A stretch of DNA of 64,000 nt from Diphasiastrum complanatum (GCA_029204225.1 CM055108.1:1903463-1967462), one strand, 5' to 3'. Positions 11,559 to 22,316 are shown, counted from the first letter of the stretch. Translations and numbers: made by a program. The notes: generated by a model not told the origin, from the sequence alone.

Positions 11559-11982
11559 ACCTTCCGTGAGAAATCATCTACGAAGGTCATGAGATAGTAT
11601 CCCCCCCTGTTGATTTGACGTGCATGGGACCACATAAATCTGAATGCACAAGCTCAAGAATTTCCTTGCCCTGGTAGCTTTTCCCTTTGGAAACTTTCTC
11701 CTCTGTTGCTTTCCTAGTGCACAAGCCTCACATGTATCTGAAGAAGACTTAATGCTAGGAAGATCTACTACCATGTTGTGCTTGTTCAAAACTTGCAAAC
11801 TTTTATAGCTCAAATGACCATATCTCTCGTGCCAAAGCTTGTCCCGATTAGTATCCCCTGTTGACAAGGCCTCTTGGCTAGGAATGGTTGTGTAAGCTTG
11901 TAAAGACCTCCTTCTTGCATTCTCTTGGCTACCACCTTGAAGCTTTGATCTTTGTCTTTTACCAAACATGTAGATTCGTCAA

Positions 11983-12480
11983 AATTTACTCAACTTACAA
12001 AAGGGGGGTCTCACACATGCCCCATGAGTTATGTACAACTTACGACCTAACTAGTGCTTAGCCAAAGGGGTAAAATAGCCATTACTTTTCAACACTGATT
12101 ATGTTGTAAGTTGTACATAACTCATGAGGTAAATACATGAGACCCCCTTTTGTAAGTTAAGCAAATTAGTGCAAGTGGCCCACTTGGCCAAGTAGCTCAC
12201 TCATATGTTTGACACCTATAATATTCATGCATGTATTTGAGGTGCTTGCCTCACAAGGGATTTGGAGGACCCAAGCCCTCTCTCTCTAGCAATTCATTTT
12301 CTCTTCTAGCTTTTGGTGTTGTGAGGTGCTTATGCAATTTTCCTTGTATATGATGTTTTCCATATCTAAGTTTCTCAAGCTTTCTTGGTTGATCTAGTTT
12401 TGAAGTTTAGATACTCCATAGGTAGGTCTTGCAATTCATCAAGGAGTGTGCCCAAATACGTGTAAGAGGATTCAATCTCC
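11983..12480. repeat. Two head-to-head copia LTR fragments
   Basis: 11983-12095 matches the last 120 bp of the LTR at 8701-9136 (AATTTACTCAACTTACA to CATTACTTTTCAACA). From about 12096 to 12480 the same LTR continues in reverse complement (ACATAACTCATGAGG, GTGCAAGTGGCCCACTTGG, GAGGTGCTTGCCTCACAAGG). The two pieces meet at TTTTCAACACTGATT. This is a second inverted LTR junction at the truncated end of element B. Confidence 0.7.
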
Positions 12481-12534
12481 AATGGATGACTTTTTAAAGT
12501 AAAAGTCTATCATTGCATATAGGCCCTCAAGGTG

Positions 12535-13060
12535 TTAAAGATCATGATTTAGGTCGTTCTTGTGTGTACCTGCAAAGCCAATCAATCCAAATGAGTGTAG
12601 TCTATCCAAATGTCTTTGCTGTCCCTCTGCTTTACATGAAATTAGTGCCATGTCATCTGCATATAGTAAAGTACAGATAAGAATGTCGCCAAGTCTGTTG
12701 TTGATGCTAACATCTTGATCAATGATACATTCAAGCTCATCGATATATAATCCAAAGAGTGTGGGAGAGAGGGAGCAACCTTTCTTCACCTCGATAGTGC
12801 TCCTAACCAACTGGGAGAAACCCTCATCTATCTTGAAGCAACGCTAAACTTGCTCATTTAGGGTTCATAGGGTCACCGCTCTTGTGAATAGGATGAATGA
12901 TGTTGATGCACCAAGTCAGGGGAAAACCAAATATAAAAACTTGGATAAGTAGAATGGCCAAAGTAGGTGCAAGGATGTTAGTAGCATGGATTAGGAGTTC
13001 AGCCTCTAAGTCATCGAGATCCCTTTGCTTATCCCCTTCCAAGACATCCATTGAGGGCTC
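12535..13060 (-). pseudogene. LINE reverse transcriptase fragment
   Basis: Minus-strand pieces of an L1-type RT: 13051-12854 (DLEAELLIHATNIL, then WCINIIHPIHKSGDPMNP, the GLNPLFKKGD-like motif) and 12810-12535 (VKKGCSLSPTLFGLYIDELE, then LLYADDMALIS with an intact catalytic YADD). A gap or frameshift near 12830-12850 has removed the fingers between them. The family matches the LINE copies at 20600-21520. Confidence 0.85.
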
Positions 13061-14294
13061 TGTTTTTTGCTTCGTTTGATAGTAACTCTGATTTTTCGGA
13101 GGTTGAGAATGATTAGCTACTAGCTATGTCCTAGAGTTATTATGCTTAATCACAAGCGACCGTCATTCAAGCCAGTTTTGTCCTAACCACCATCCCGAGG
13201 CCTGAAATATGATACTATACTGGTTTTGCGTCCATTATACAGCTCATGTCTGTGTGATTGCAATCGGAACCCTGAACCCTAGCTGAGACAATGATGTATT
13301 GATGTGCTTAATAATCGTCATTTGTTCTTTTTTAGCGCATGGCATCAGTTTTGAATCTTGTAAGGTGAATTTGCTCTGTGGAAGGATGCTAATTATGTCT
13401 AATTCCTAGATTGGAGTTGACTATTACATAATAGAACTCACGCATACAACAAGTGTTTCCTTGAAACGTGTTTCGAACGCTGGAACACGTTTGAAATGGG
13501 CTGTACGAAATGACCCCATTTTGAAACGTCGTTTTAGTGTTCGAAACGGAAAAAAAAAAAAAAAAGAAAAAATTCCAGAACCGCGTAAAAAAAAAAATGT
13601 TCCAAATCCGCGCCATAAGCTTTGTAGTATGTATTGGGCATGAACAAATTCTCGCAACTAATAACCTATCCATGACAATATCAATAATTGACTGAGGAAA
13701 GTGACCATAGTCACCATAGTACCATACACAGCTTCTCCTCTTGAAATTGCATTCTCTAGAGCATTCTCATGAAATTGGATGTATCTACTTGTCACTAGAC
13801 TTTCTATGACATCTGTAAACCCCAAAAACCATCAAAAACACATTTTCAAAAAATAAAAAAAGCCTAAAAACAATTTCTCGTTTCGAACCTGAACTAGACT
13901 TTTCATACGCGTTTCAAGCCCATGAAACATTGCAAACAACCAACAACAATGATAAGACAAGTAGACATTGAAGAAACTTGCCTAGATTAAAGAGAAGAAT
14001 GGTAGAAAGAAGATCAAGAGGAGGGTGCCTACCCATACTTATAGGCATTAGTAATGATGTGTCTATGCCATCTATGCAAACGCAACCTAAAAGCAATTAC
14101 CAAATATAAGTGTCTAAATATGGTAAAAGCATCTTAGACCTAATACTAGCAAAAATGATGCTTCATAAATAGCACATTAACTGTTGACTTGAGTTTTACT
14201 AATTATTAACAAATATAGATGAGGGCTCCTAATACTAGCTTGTAGGTTGGCCCTTAATCTCCTAAATGACGATAGATACGTAGTCAATTAATCA
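13061..14294. other. Intron sequence with imperfect hairpin and A-runs
   Basis: Non-coding. 13470-13500 (GTTTCGAACGCTGGAACACG...) pairs imperfectly with 13515-13547 (...TTTTAGTGTTCGAAAC), a hairpin of about 30 bp with a short loop, followed by A-runs at 13549-13564 and 13587-13597. A related style of sequence recurs at 13860-13930 and 26190-26480. Nothing coding is supported. Confidence 0.45.
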
Positions 14295-14812
14295 TTAATT
14301 CAAACACTCCCACTCCCCCTTAATGTTTAATTGATTATCAATGACACCCAGAAGTTTTCTAAACTTCTCAAATTTCTTTGGACTGAGTCCTGTTGTGAAG
14401 ATATCTGTTGTCACAATAAATAAGCTCCACATCGTGGCTTTGTATCTTCTCTCGTATAAAATGCTGCTGAACTTCAATGTGCTTTGTCTTGCTATGAAAA
14501 ATTGGATTCTTTGCAAGACTGCAACTTTGATTGTCACATTGAAGTGTCGTCGGTCATATCTGGAGATCTTCAAGTAGTTTTTGTAACCAAGTCGCCTCAC
14601 ATGTTGCTGATATCATAGCCCAGTACTCGACTTCAGTAAAAGATAAAGCAATTGTCGGTTGCTTCTTGTTGTTCCATGAAATGGTTCCCGTACCAAGATT
14701 GAATCTGTATCCTGTAGTAGATCTCCTGTCCTTTGATATATCACAAAATCCTCTTGTTCCTAAGACGATAAGCTCATTGGACTCAAGCAACATAGCCTCG
14801 ATGGCGCTCTTG
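14295..14812 (-). pseudogene. copia RNase H remnant
   Basis: Minus strand. The open frame 14793-14554 holds [38 protein letters not shown] and [17 protein letters not shown], the conserved C-terminal half of copia RNase H. A second frame (14600-14295) continues with HIEVQQHFIREK-like coding and ends TTGLSPKKFEKFRKLLGVI, the usual C-terminus. The RT part is missing. This is a different, older copia family from A and B. Confidence 0.85.
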
Positions 14813-16547
14813 TGCTACTTCATAACATTCTTGCCAAGTTGGATGCTTTTTTATCTAATTCTAGAGATACCACTAGTCAGGCACATGCTCTTGTTAGTAG
14901 CAAACATAACAGTAGCATTGGATCGCTATGGACAGAGACTGCTGCTATGTAGAGTTTTTTGATGTCCGAGATGTTGACTGGAGGCTTCAGTTTGTCTAAC
15001 ACAGGTTTGTTTCGGGTCATTCTTAGATAGGGAAATTGGCTCCACAATATTATGGCACATTCCAAATTCTTCAGAGATCGAAAGTTTTTCCCGTTTCTAT
15101 TGATTGCTATGCTTTAGGTGCTTGTACATCATACCCAAGGCTAACACCGGAAACAATGGTTGATTTCAGTGGGATCGTAAGTCTATCGATTTGGGCGCAT
15201 GCGAGTCCATTGATGTTTTTTTATGCTCACCTTTACTTTATGACGAGGCCAGTGCTCTTGCTATGGCTATACTGTCACACCTCTCTAACAAAGGATCCAT
15301 AGGCCTAGGGCATCCATGGTTTCTTTTCTTGTACTTGTTACAACACCTACATTGGCTTTTCTTTGATATACGACTTTTGTTTTTCCTACCCTGAGGCAAT
15401 GTTTTGTCAGTATGGAAGAAATGGACATTTACGACATATGATTCAATAAAGATTTAGGGGTCCAAATGAGGCCCATTGACATACGGGCTGGTCCTTGTTG
15501 AGTCACGTTTGTTTAATTGGTAATTCCAGTAGGACACGGACTGCCTAGTTGTTTGTGCTAGGGTGAACCTTATCTAGAACCTTTCAAAGGTTCAAGCATA
15601 GCATTATTAGCTGGTGCACAAAATTATTTGTCAGCTTGTAATTTTGGTGCCTTGAGTACTTTTTAGGAGAGTCAGCATACAACTGTTTTGTAGGCAAATA
15701 TGCTATCCATTTTCAGTTGAAATCTTAGCTGCAGATTATGTAAACTGTGATCATTTTGGCTGCATTTGATGTTTTAAATGCTGATGTGTCCTTAACTTTT
15801 GGGCCATGCACTGTTATTTGGGCTGTTGGTACCATAGTTATAATCTTCCGTTTGTTAATTGGGCCTCTGGTGACTGGGAACCTATCAAATGTCATTTCGA
15901 CTGCTAAATCTACCCCTCAATAGGCTCCAATAGTGGTGCTTGGCAAGGTCAAAAGTCTAGAATTGGTTTTGAAAGACTAAAAATAGAGATTTGAGTTCAT
16001 ATGAGAATGTGAAGATTTAGAAGCTGAAGGTAGCTTGATAGCTTAAATTAGCATTGCCTCAAAGTAGCCATATGTTTGGGGGACAGTCATTTGGACCTTG
16101 GGTCTATAAGTTGCTAATTGACATTTGGAGCCCTACGTCCACTAGTTGGTTTTATATTGAAGCCAACATTTGTTATGAGCATCTATGGTCATTTATCCTT
16201 GGACTGTTACGGGGTCCCAAAGGTAGGGGGGGGGGGCATGCTGGAAGTGCTGAGGTAAGAGAAGTCCTCAGATAGTATAATAGATTTGTGAGCCTTATGA
16301 ATCAAGATGTCACTTTGCTTGAAAAAGGTAAAGAATAGGACGAAGAAGAAGCTTTATTGATCCAGAGTATAACAAACAAGAGCACTAAATCTTTGATTTT
16401 AACCTAATTGTTGCTCCAGGTAGCATTTTAGAAACTGAGAAGTTATTCATTACAAGTCTCATACAAGGTCATTTTTTTAGGCAGAGATGACATACGATGT
16501 GAAGATATGCATAGCCTTAGCAATCACAACAATATATGATCTTGCAG
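14813..16547. other. Intron sequence, nothing recognised
   Basis: A 1.7-kb tail of the first FPG intron in the window. ORFs at 14877-15394 and 16054-16275 have no family signature and no splice-bounded coding pattern. A G-run of 9-10 lies near 16228. A GAAGAAGAAGCTTTATTGATCC motif at 16340-16361 resembles the 3' end of the LINE tails seen at 23970 and 24640, but without a long simple repeat. It ends in a normal acceptor at 16547. Confidence 0.4.
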
Positions 16548-16625
16548 GCGAGAATTCACCCTGAGCAATCAGCATCAAGCCTTTCTGTAGAAGATTGTAA
16601 ACGTTTGTTGGCATCAATCAGTGAG
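16548..16625 (+). CDS. FPG1: FPG1 exon: second H2TH helix segment
   Basis: A 78-nt, phase 0-0 exon of 26 residues beginning ARIHPEQSASSLS and ending ASISE. This is the standard continuation of the Fpg H2TH domain (the A-x-IHP motif after the first helix). The acceptor is CTTGCAG and the donor is GTATGT. It lies 11.9 kb after the previous exon. No stop or shift is present, and the match to plant family members is unbroken. Confidence 0.93.
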
Positions 16626-16766
16626 GTATGTTGCCATTCACCCCCCTTCCCCCTGTCTTTCTTCTTCATAAGCGATTTAGAAGCCTGTAAAGTCTTATGA
16701 AATGGTTTGTCTATTTTGTCAACCCCTTCAGTTATAATGACATAAGTCCAAGATTCCGGCATGTAG

Positions 16767-16866
16767 GTTGTGAAATTTGCGATTGAAGTTGATGCTGATT
16801 GTGAACGCTTCCCCAGAGAGTGGATTTTCCATTATCGCTGGGGTAAAAAGCCTGGCAACGTCAACG
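16767..16866 (+). CDS. FPG1: FPG1 alternative exon A (RWGKKPG form)
   Basis: A 100-nt exon, phase 0 at entry and 1 at exit. It encodes VVKFAIEVDADCERFPREW and then IFHYRWGKKPGNVNG. The acceptor is CATGTAG and the donor is GTGAGC. It covers the helix after the H2TH and leads into the finger. It is homologous to the exon 62 bp downstream: both have a (V/A)-x-ADA/DAD-x-x-(F/Y)P-x-x-WI-(F/Y)-H core and a GKK or EKK turn. Splicing to 25586 gives a GGT glycine at the junction and keeps frame. This version has the RWGKK loop instead of REKK. I recall both forms among plant FPG isoforms, but that needs an alignment. Confidence 0.88.
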
Positions 16867-16928
16867 GTGAGCTGCATTTATTCTGTTATTTTTTCTTTGT
16901 AACACTAGATTACCATTTGGCATGGCAG

Positions 16929-17031
16929 GTGCTTTTGACTGCTATTGAAGCCGGAGCAGATGCCCTTAAATATCCCAAAAATTGGATTTATCATGCTCGC
17001 GAGAAAAAAACTGGCGAAGCATATATTGATG
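16929..17031 (+). CDS. FPG1: FPG1 alternative exon B (REKKTG form)
   Basis: A 103-nt exon, again phase 0 at entry and 1 at exit. It encodes VLLTAIEAGADALKYPKNW and then IYHAREKKTGEAYIDG. The acceptor is TGGCATGGCAG and the donor is GTTTGC, a weaker donor than that of exon A. It has the same position in the protein as exon A and the same splice phases, so either can join to 25586 in frame. Using both would put a TGA stop seven codons into exon B, and skipping both would shift the frame. The HAREKK-x-GxAxxDG version is the one closest to the main Arabidopsis protein as I remember it. Confidence 0.87.
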
Positions 17032-17699
17032 GTTTGCTTCTTGAGCATACTATTTTCTTGTTGATGATCTGCTCTTTTTTTAAAAATAATGCCCTTCAAT
17101 ATCTTTTTTGTTTGAAGCTTCAACTCTGTTCTCGTACTTAGAATATCTTAGGCTGCAGCACTACAGGTAAAAAGATTGTTTCAGACTGGAGGTAGTTTCA
17201 TCTTACACTTTCTTAGGGGTTCTTTTCACTGGCCCCATATTCAGCATGAGATAGGCAGTTACTGCTCGACTTGGGAAGGGCCATGCCTCCCTTGTCCAGT
17301 TAGAGCGATCTTGTTTCCGTGAGTTCTTTCTGGACGGCCCGAGTAAGTGTAAGCTTTTTGATACACTTGTCACTCCCACAACCTTATATGCAGCAGCAAC
17401 ATGGTGCACAGGTCTCACCTCATCATCTAGGCTAGTATCTCATGGTTATAGACTACTATGCTATCATGCATGTTGTTCCCGGTTTCTGAGCAGAGATACA
17501 CACAAGCAATGATTACCTCTTCCTAGAATCTTCATTATTAGAGTCACTAATTGTGATGGTTTGCAGGCATCTTACCTCCTCGAGACATTTGGCATCTCTA
17601 TCACAAACCTCCCCTCGGGTACTCACTAGCTTTTTATTCAGATGCCCATTTTATTACGAGATCAAAGGGAGATATTACTGCCTATTGGTCATACACTAG

Positions 17700-18153
17700 T
17701 TACATTATGGTCTATCATAGCCTACGAGGATCCTTCATGTGTTGAACTCATGCTACGAGAGATGTTTCTACTCCGACATGATCTTTGCTAGCCAGATCAG
17801 CCGAGTCACTCCAAGATACAGCTCCAAATTACATCCCTTTTCTCTCGTAGAAGACCACAAATTGACCCAAAGACAAATGATGGTGACAAGGATGACACCC
17901 CTCGACATAGATGCTAGAGATGGTCCATCACTCAGTTTCTCGCTATTATCAGAGTCACCTTTCTCATCTCCTCGATGACATCACAGATTGGACATAAACC
18001 CAACAATTGCCCCCATTACATCCTTCTTTACTAGCAGTGGGAGAAGATGACATCACTGTTTTGGAGTTGTTTAGATGCTCCCATGGTTACCACACACTTG
18101 ATATGTATCTTTCATCTTATATGACTTTTAGCATGGAAAAGACATTAATAAAG

Positions 18154-18220
<67 letters not shown>
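17700..18220 (+). mobile_element. LINE 3' end with (CT)n tail
   Basis: On +, a diverged ORF2 C-terminal scrap (around 17750-17980) leads into a 3' UTR (CCATGGTTACCACACACTTG, TAGCATGGAAAAGACATT, AATAAAGCTT) and then directly into (CT)n at 18155-18218. The same UTR sequence, in the opposite orientation, sits next to the repeat at 24567-24634. The shared edge between the AATAAAGCTT box and the microsatellite shows that the CT tract is the tail of the element. Confidence 0.65.
18155..18218 (+). repeat. (CT)32 microsatellite
   Basis: A perfect dinucleotide run of about 64 bp, directly after a LINE 3' UTR ending AATAAAGCTT. It is followed by TTTCCCCCCCC. Confidence 0.95.
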
Positions 18221-18223
<3 letters not shown>

Positions 18224-18479
18224 CCCCCAAAGCCTCCATTGCTACTGCTTCCTAGTAGCCCTGCATCATTGGTGCTCTACAGCCCTCCATGGTTGGTGCC
18301 TAGTAGAGGTCCTACTGCCATGGAGTAGCTCCAGTCATCACCATTGCTGCTATACATCACGATTTCCATCAGCAGAAGTTCTTCTGTTGCCTCCCATTGC
18401 TGCTGCCTCATGGGTCTTTTATCTCCCTTAAATTGATTTGACGTTGTCTCATCCCATAATTGCCTTCATCATTTTTGTC

Positions 18480-20998
18480 AAGTCATTTGGACAATGAGCA
18501 GATATATTTGCCAGCGAGCAGCCCGTAGAAGTACCAGCAAGGGTTGCACTAGGAGCCAGCTGGAAGTTCCAGCGGGGCTGGGGATCACAACTTGGCAGCC
18601 AAACGCTACTTCGGTCATGGGATGAGTGATCTAACTACATAATGAGAACGGGCAACTCCACCATCGACCCATTGTTTCAAAAACATCGGCCAAGATCCAA
18701 GCCATAGAATGCCAATTGGAGAAGCAACAAGAGAAAGCACGTCATGGGCCAAGATAGTCAAGAAACAATTTGACAAAGGTCCCATGGACTCTGGAGGAAA
18801 TTATTTTGCCACATTAGTTGAAGATAAACCACAATCCAGTAAAGCTCTTAATGTCAAGGTTCAAGTCATCCTTGACACATAGGACTCTAGACAGGAAGCC
18901 AAATGTTTTCTTGATGTCACATGAGGGCACACAACCCATGATATGGTCAAAACATGTTGACCAAAGATGGATAATAGACAATGGTTATTAGATTTGATTT
19001 ATTGGCATCTTGGAGAGAAGCATCTTGACAATAGTCCAAACTATGGGGCATGAGGATCTTTATGGATGATGATCTCACATCCATCTAAGTGGAAGAATGA
19101 CATAAGGCTTTCAAGAGGCCAATGCCTCTAGATGATTGGTTTTTAATCGAGATGGCAAGGGCCATATCATAAAGAATAAACACCCCCCTATTCCTGGGTC
19201 ATAGGGATTTGGGACCTCCAGGTTTGGGAGCACCCTATGGTCCCATCTTTGGGATCCCCCCCCCCATCCTCAGAGGATATGATTATGCAATTCTAATAGG
19301 ATTTATTCTTCAGTGGTAGCAGGTGACATGCGAAAATCTGTTACAGATTGTGACATGATTCTTCATAGAAACTCATGAGAACCACGAGAGAAGCGTGCTT
19401 AATTTTTTGGTTTCACATGGGAATCAATTTATCAAGAAGAGATTTAATCAGGTGAAGGCATGGGCTCAGGTGGAGTCGCCTATCTATTTAGAGTTACTAG
19501 CACTTTTTGTAGTTGGACGATATGGGATGACTAGATTTATATGGATACTCGCTTTGGGATGCTTCACCGAAATAGAGAATGGCATATTCATTGCAGTCTG
19601 CTACTTTCCGCTTGAAACTTCTTCACATGCAATTGTCACGACCCCTTTAAAGATATCATCTCCTTGTTTGAGCTGGGACAAGTGTTATTTCTTGGTCACT
19701 TCAATGCCAAAACTTTTGGTAGATGGATAGCTCTTCATCTCACATCCATTGTGCCTCATGTCCTTGATGATGAGGAATTGGGTTTCCATAGAGGTTCTTG
19801 AAGATAGGACGGGTCTAGTTTTCACCTATGGAGAGCACTTGAGAGGCTCATGAGTTGGTGGTCATCTATTGTGGTTTTTCTAGATGATCTTCATCAATTG
19901 ACTTGTCATCCACACAGTGGAAGCTACAACGTAGTTGGCTATCTCATGGGATCACTATCTTTTTAATACACATCTTTGATTGTAGTGGATCTCCTACCAC
20001 TCTTTATGATCACTTGCACGTTTCATCCTAACTTGACCTCTCATATTTACGTTCATCCTCAGTCTCACCCCAAGCTCACCACAGGCCACAATACACCTTT
20101 GTCCATCATACACCCCGCTTTACCAGAACTATATTTGCTCTTTGTTGTCCTACATGCCCTATGATTGTTCCTTGGATACACAACTATCTTTCTATCATTC
20201 ACACTCCATATCGCTGCCTGAATGTCCTTCGCTTCTAAGACTTTTAAGCCCTCCCTCTATACAATCTCTCACAACACATGGTACAAGTTACAACGACAAA
20301 TGTAAGAAAATGAATCTGGTATCGTACCCCACTTTTTTGCAAGAAGAGAACTTATATGGAAGCTGAGAAGAAGAAACTTCTAGATCTATTGTATAGCTCG
20401 GGGGTCTTTCAAGCACACAATTCTCCCTTGTTCTCCTCCACCACCATTGACAGGTCTCTATACATAATCCCAATATATGCCTCCACCTTATATACTGTGC
20501 CCACTACACCCATCCTTATCCCTACCTGGCCTTGAGAATTTTCTCTATTCACAACATATGGTTCATGAAGCTATCGAGAAGTTGAAATGTAGCCATGTGA
20601 GAGATTGAGGATCTTGAAGCCGAGTTACTTATCCATGTTGCGGACATCTTAACCTTGATCATTGCCAACTTACTTAATACATCAGTAACTATAGGCTTTC
20701 CTCACTCCTAGTCCACAAAGTTGAAATGTAGCCATGTGAGAGATTGAGGATCTTGAAGCCGAGTTACTTATCCATGTTGCGGACATCTTAGCCTTGATCA
20801 TTGAAGCGCACATTTGAAATGATTACTAATATTGACGCAAAGCAAGGATGTCTGCTCTCTCCTACTCTATTTGACCTTTATATTGATGAACTCAAGACAA
20901 CTGCCAGTGAAAGTGGTAGACAAGGATGCCTTGGCGATGTATTAATCTCTATTCTTCTATATGCAAATGGCTTTGCTCTGGCTAACTCATCCTTTCAA
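18480..20998 (+). pseudogene. LINE on + strand, 3'-truncated (ORF1, EN, RT)
   Basis: Degenerate L1-type LINE. An ORF1-like stretch lies at about 18700-19160. Endonuclease lies at 19540-19730 (IFIAVCYFPLETSSHA, the counterpart of IFLAICYFPPETSAF at 22000). An RT N-terminal part at 20560-20700 (AIEKLKCSHVRD, AELLIHVADIL-like) is present twice in part (20581-20664 and 20720-20803). RT core lies at 20801-21000 (KQGCLLSPTLFDLYIDELK, ILLYANGFALANSS), with the catalytic YADD changed to YANG. It stops at about 20998, where a LINE on the opposite strand begins. Confidence 0.75.
20581..20803 (+). repeat. 84-bp direct duplication in LINE RT
   Basis: 20581-20664 (GTTGAAATGTAGCCATGTGA to CTTGATCATTG) recurs at 20720-20803 with one visible change (TTAACC to TTAGCC). 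The period is 139 bp. The copies are almost identical although the surrounding LINE is badly decayed, so the duplication is younger than the element. Confidence 0.9.
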
Positions 20999-21437
20999 TC
21001 ACTCTCCAATCATGATGGTGAGGTAGTTTTCTAGTCTCCTGTGGCCACTGCTCTCGTGGATGGATAATATTAGTGGAAGAAAACCAAAAACGACCGCACG
21101 ATTTAGCAAAGTGCTTAGGATAGGTGAGAGTATGTCCGTGGCATGGATCAACAATTCCGATTCAAGGTCCTCTGTGTCTTTCATGCGATGGGTCTTCAGT
21201 TTCTTGATGGCCATTAGGACCATATCAGAGGTGAAGAAGGTTAACTCACATGTGTGAGGCGAGATGGAGATGGGTGAGTCAATGGGAATAGTGTGTAGTG
21301 AAGTGGCATATGTGGTCCAAATATGTAAGTCTTCAAGAAGGGAAGGTGGGAAACGAGGGATGAGTTCACGCCAAAAGGTGCCTGTGGAGGAACTTAATAA
21401 GGAATTGATAAGGCGTTTCCCTTTCTGTTCTTTTGGG

Positions 21438-21440
<3 letters not shown>

Positions 21441-21501
<61 letters not shown>
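21441..21501 (-). repeat. (CT)30 microsatellite inside a LINE
   Basis: A GA run on + (CT on the LINE strand) between the endonuclease and RT coding parts. Flanks are coding on both sides: PPIQ before, PPKEQKGKRL after. Confidence 0.9.
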
Positions 21502-21503
<2 letters not shown>

Positions 21504-21558
21504 CTGAATGGGGGGGACCGCAAACTCCGCCAAGATAATCTGGTGTGGTACTGAGGGC

Positions 21559-22053
21559 TTAGCCCGTATCATTCGGGAGAGCAAACGAATCTGGAGCCGG
21601 GAGATATATGTCCAGTGGGAAGCAAGTGTAATCACCAGAGCCTGGCAGCTGAAGAAGGCCATTATAAATGGCCAATCCATGAGCCTCACCCAACTGAAGC
21701 ATCTGCTCCCCATATGATGTGACTGGACCCGTTGCATCCGCCGATCGCCGTATAAGACCAAGATCATCCCAATCAAGTGCATGTATCCGCTGTGGGTCAT
21801 CTGCTGCTCTGTGAAATTCCGTTTGCCTAGACCCAGTCCTGGCATTGAAGTCCCCTGCTAGAAGAATATATCCTCGATCCTCATATCTGATAATGTCCGA
21901 TGAAATATCCATGAAAGGTGACTCCTCCTCTGAGGTGAAAGCTGATGTCTCTGGAGGGAAATAACAAATAGCCAAGAATATGTCACGATCTAACTCCATC
22001 AACATGTGTATAGTAGCTCGACCCATGGCTGGAGAGAGTCTCGAAATAAGCAA
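21559..22053 (-). pseudogene. LINE AP-type endonuclease domain
   Basis: A 164-residue open frame holding the C-terminal two thirds of an exonuclease-endonuclease-phosphatase fold: IFLAICYFPPETSAF, DISSDIIRYEDRGYILLAGD, FNARTG and GLAIYNGLLQLPGSGDYTCF. The GDFNAR box is intact. The N-terminal Asn and Glu motifs lie upstream in a broken frame. The final SDH motif is not reached before the frame ends. Confidence 0.82.
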
Positions 22054-22316
22054 GCAACACCACCTGAACTGCGGCTAGTCAGTGCCCTCGTCTTCCCTCT
22101 ACAAGTAGAAAGCCAGCAAAATCCCTCAATGCAAGGAAGTCCTCTCTCAGGACTCTCATGTGTCTCAGTAAGTATAAGGATATCCCCTGTAGTACAAAAA
22201 TCTCTAAAGTCTCATGCTGTAGCTGAAGAATGGATACCATTGCAGTTCCATAAACTTAACCACAATGCTTTTGTGAGGGCCCCCGAACCGCTCCTAAGTC
22301 CGGGGGGCCCAAATCC

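Larger units (their letters stand above)
9137..11970 (-). mobile_element. copia element B, integrase to RNase H
   Basis: Minus-strand copia pol, more complete than element A. From right to left: pre-integrase zinc module (11969-11574: LWHERYGHLS, CEACALGKQ, an intact HHCC), integrase core (11558-11166: GGEYISDEFKDLC, PQQNGVVERKNRS), integrase C-end and linker (11126-10626), RT (10604-9925: GCKWVYKTKFHANG, MDVKSAFLNGHLQEE; YVDDLLITG at about 10005) and RNase H (9990-9140: TTGYCFSLGSGAISWCSK, DNQSCIQLARNP). Breaks include frameshifts near 11570, 10340, 10010 and 9390. Gag and protease are missing; the element is cut at 11970 and joined to an LTR piece. Together A and B form an inverted repeat with arms of about 2 kb. 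Confidence 0.93.

Noticed and set aside
12535-13060. Group II intron or retron RT
   Set aside because: SPTLFGLYIDELE followed by LLYADDMALIS is the plant L1-type LINE signature, and ORF1/EN relatives lie nearby.
15036-15394. Possible exon in the first FPG intron
   Set aside because: The frame is hydrophobic and ragged, with no paired splice sites in phase with the FPG exons and no known domain.
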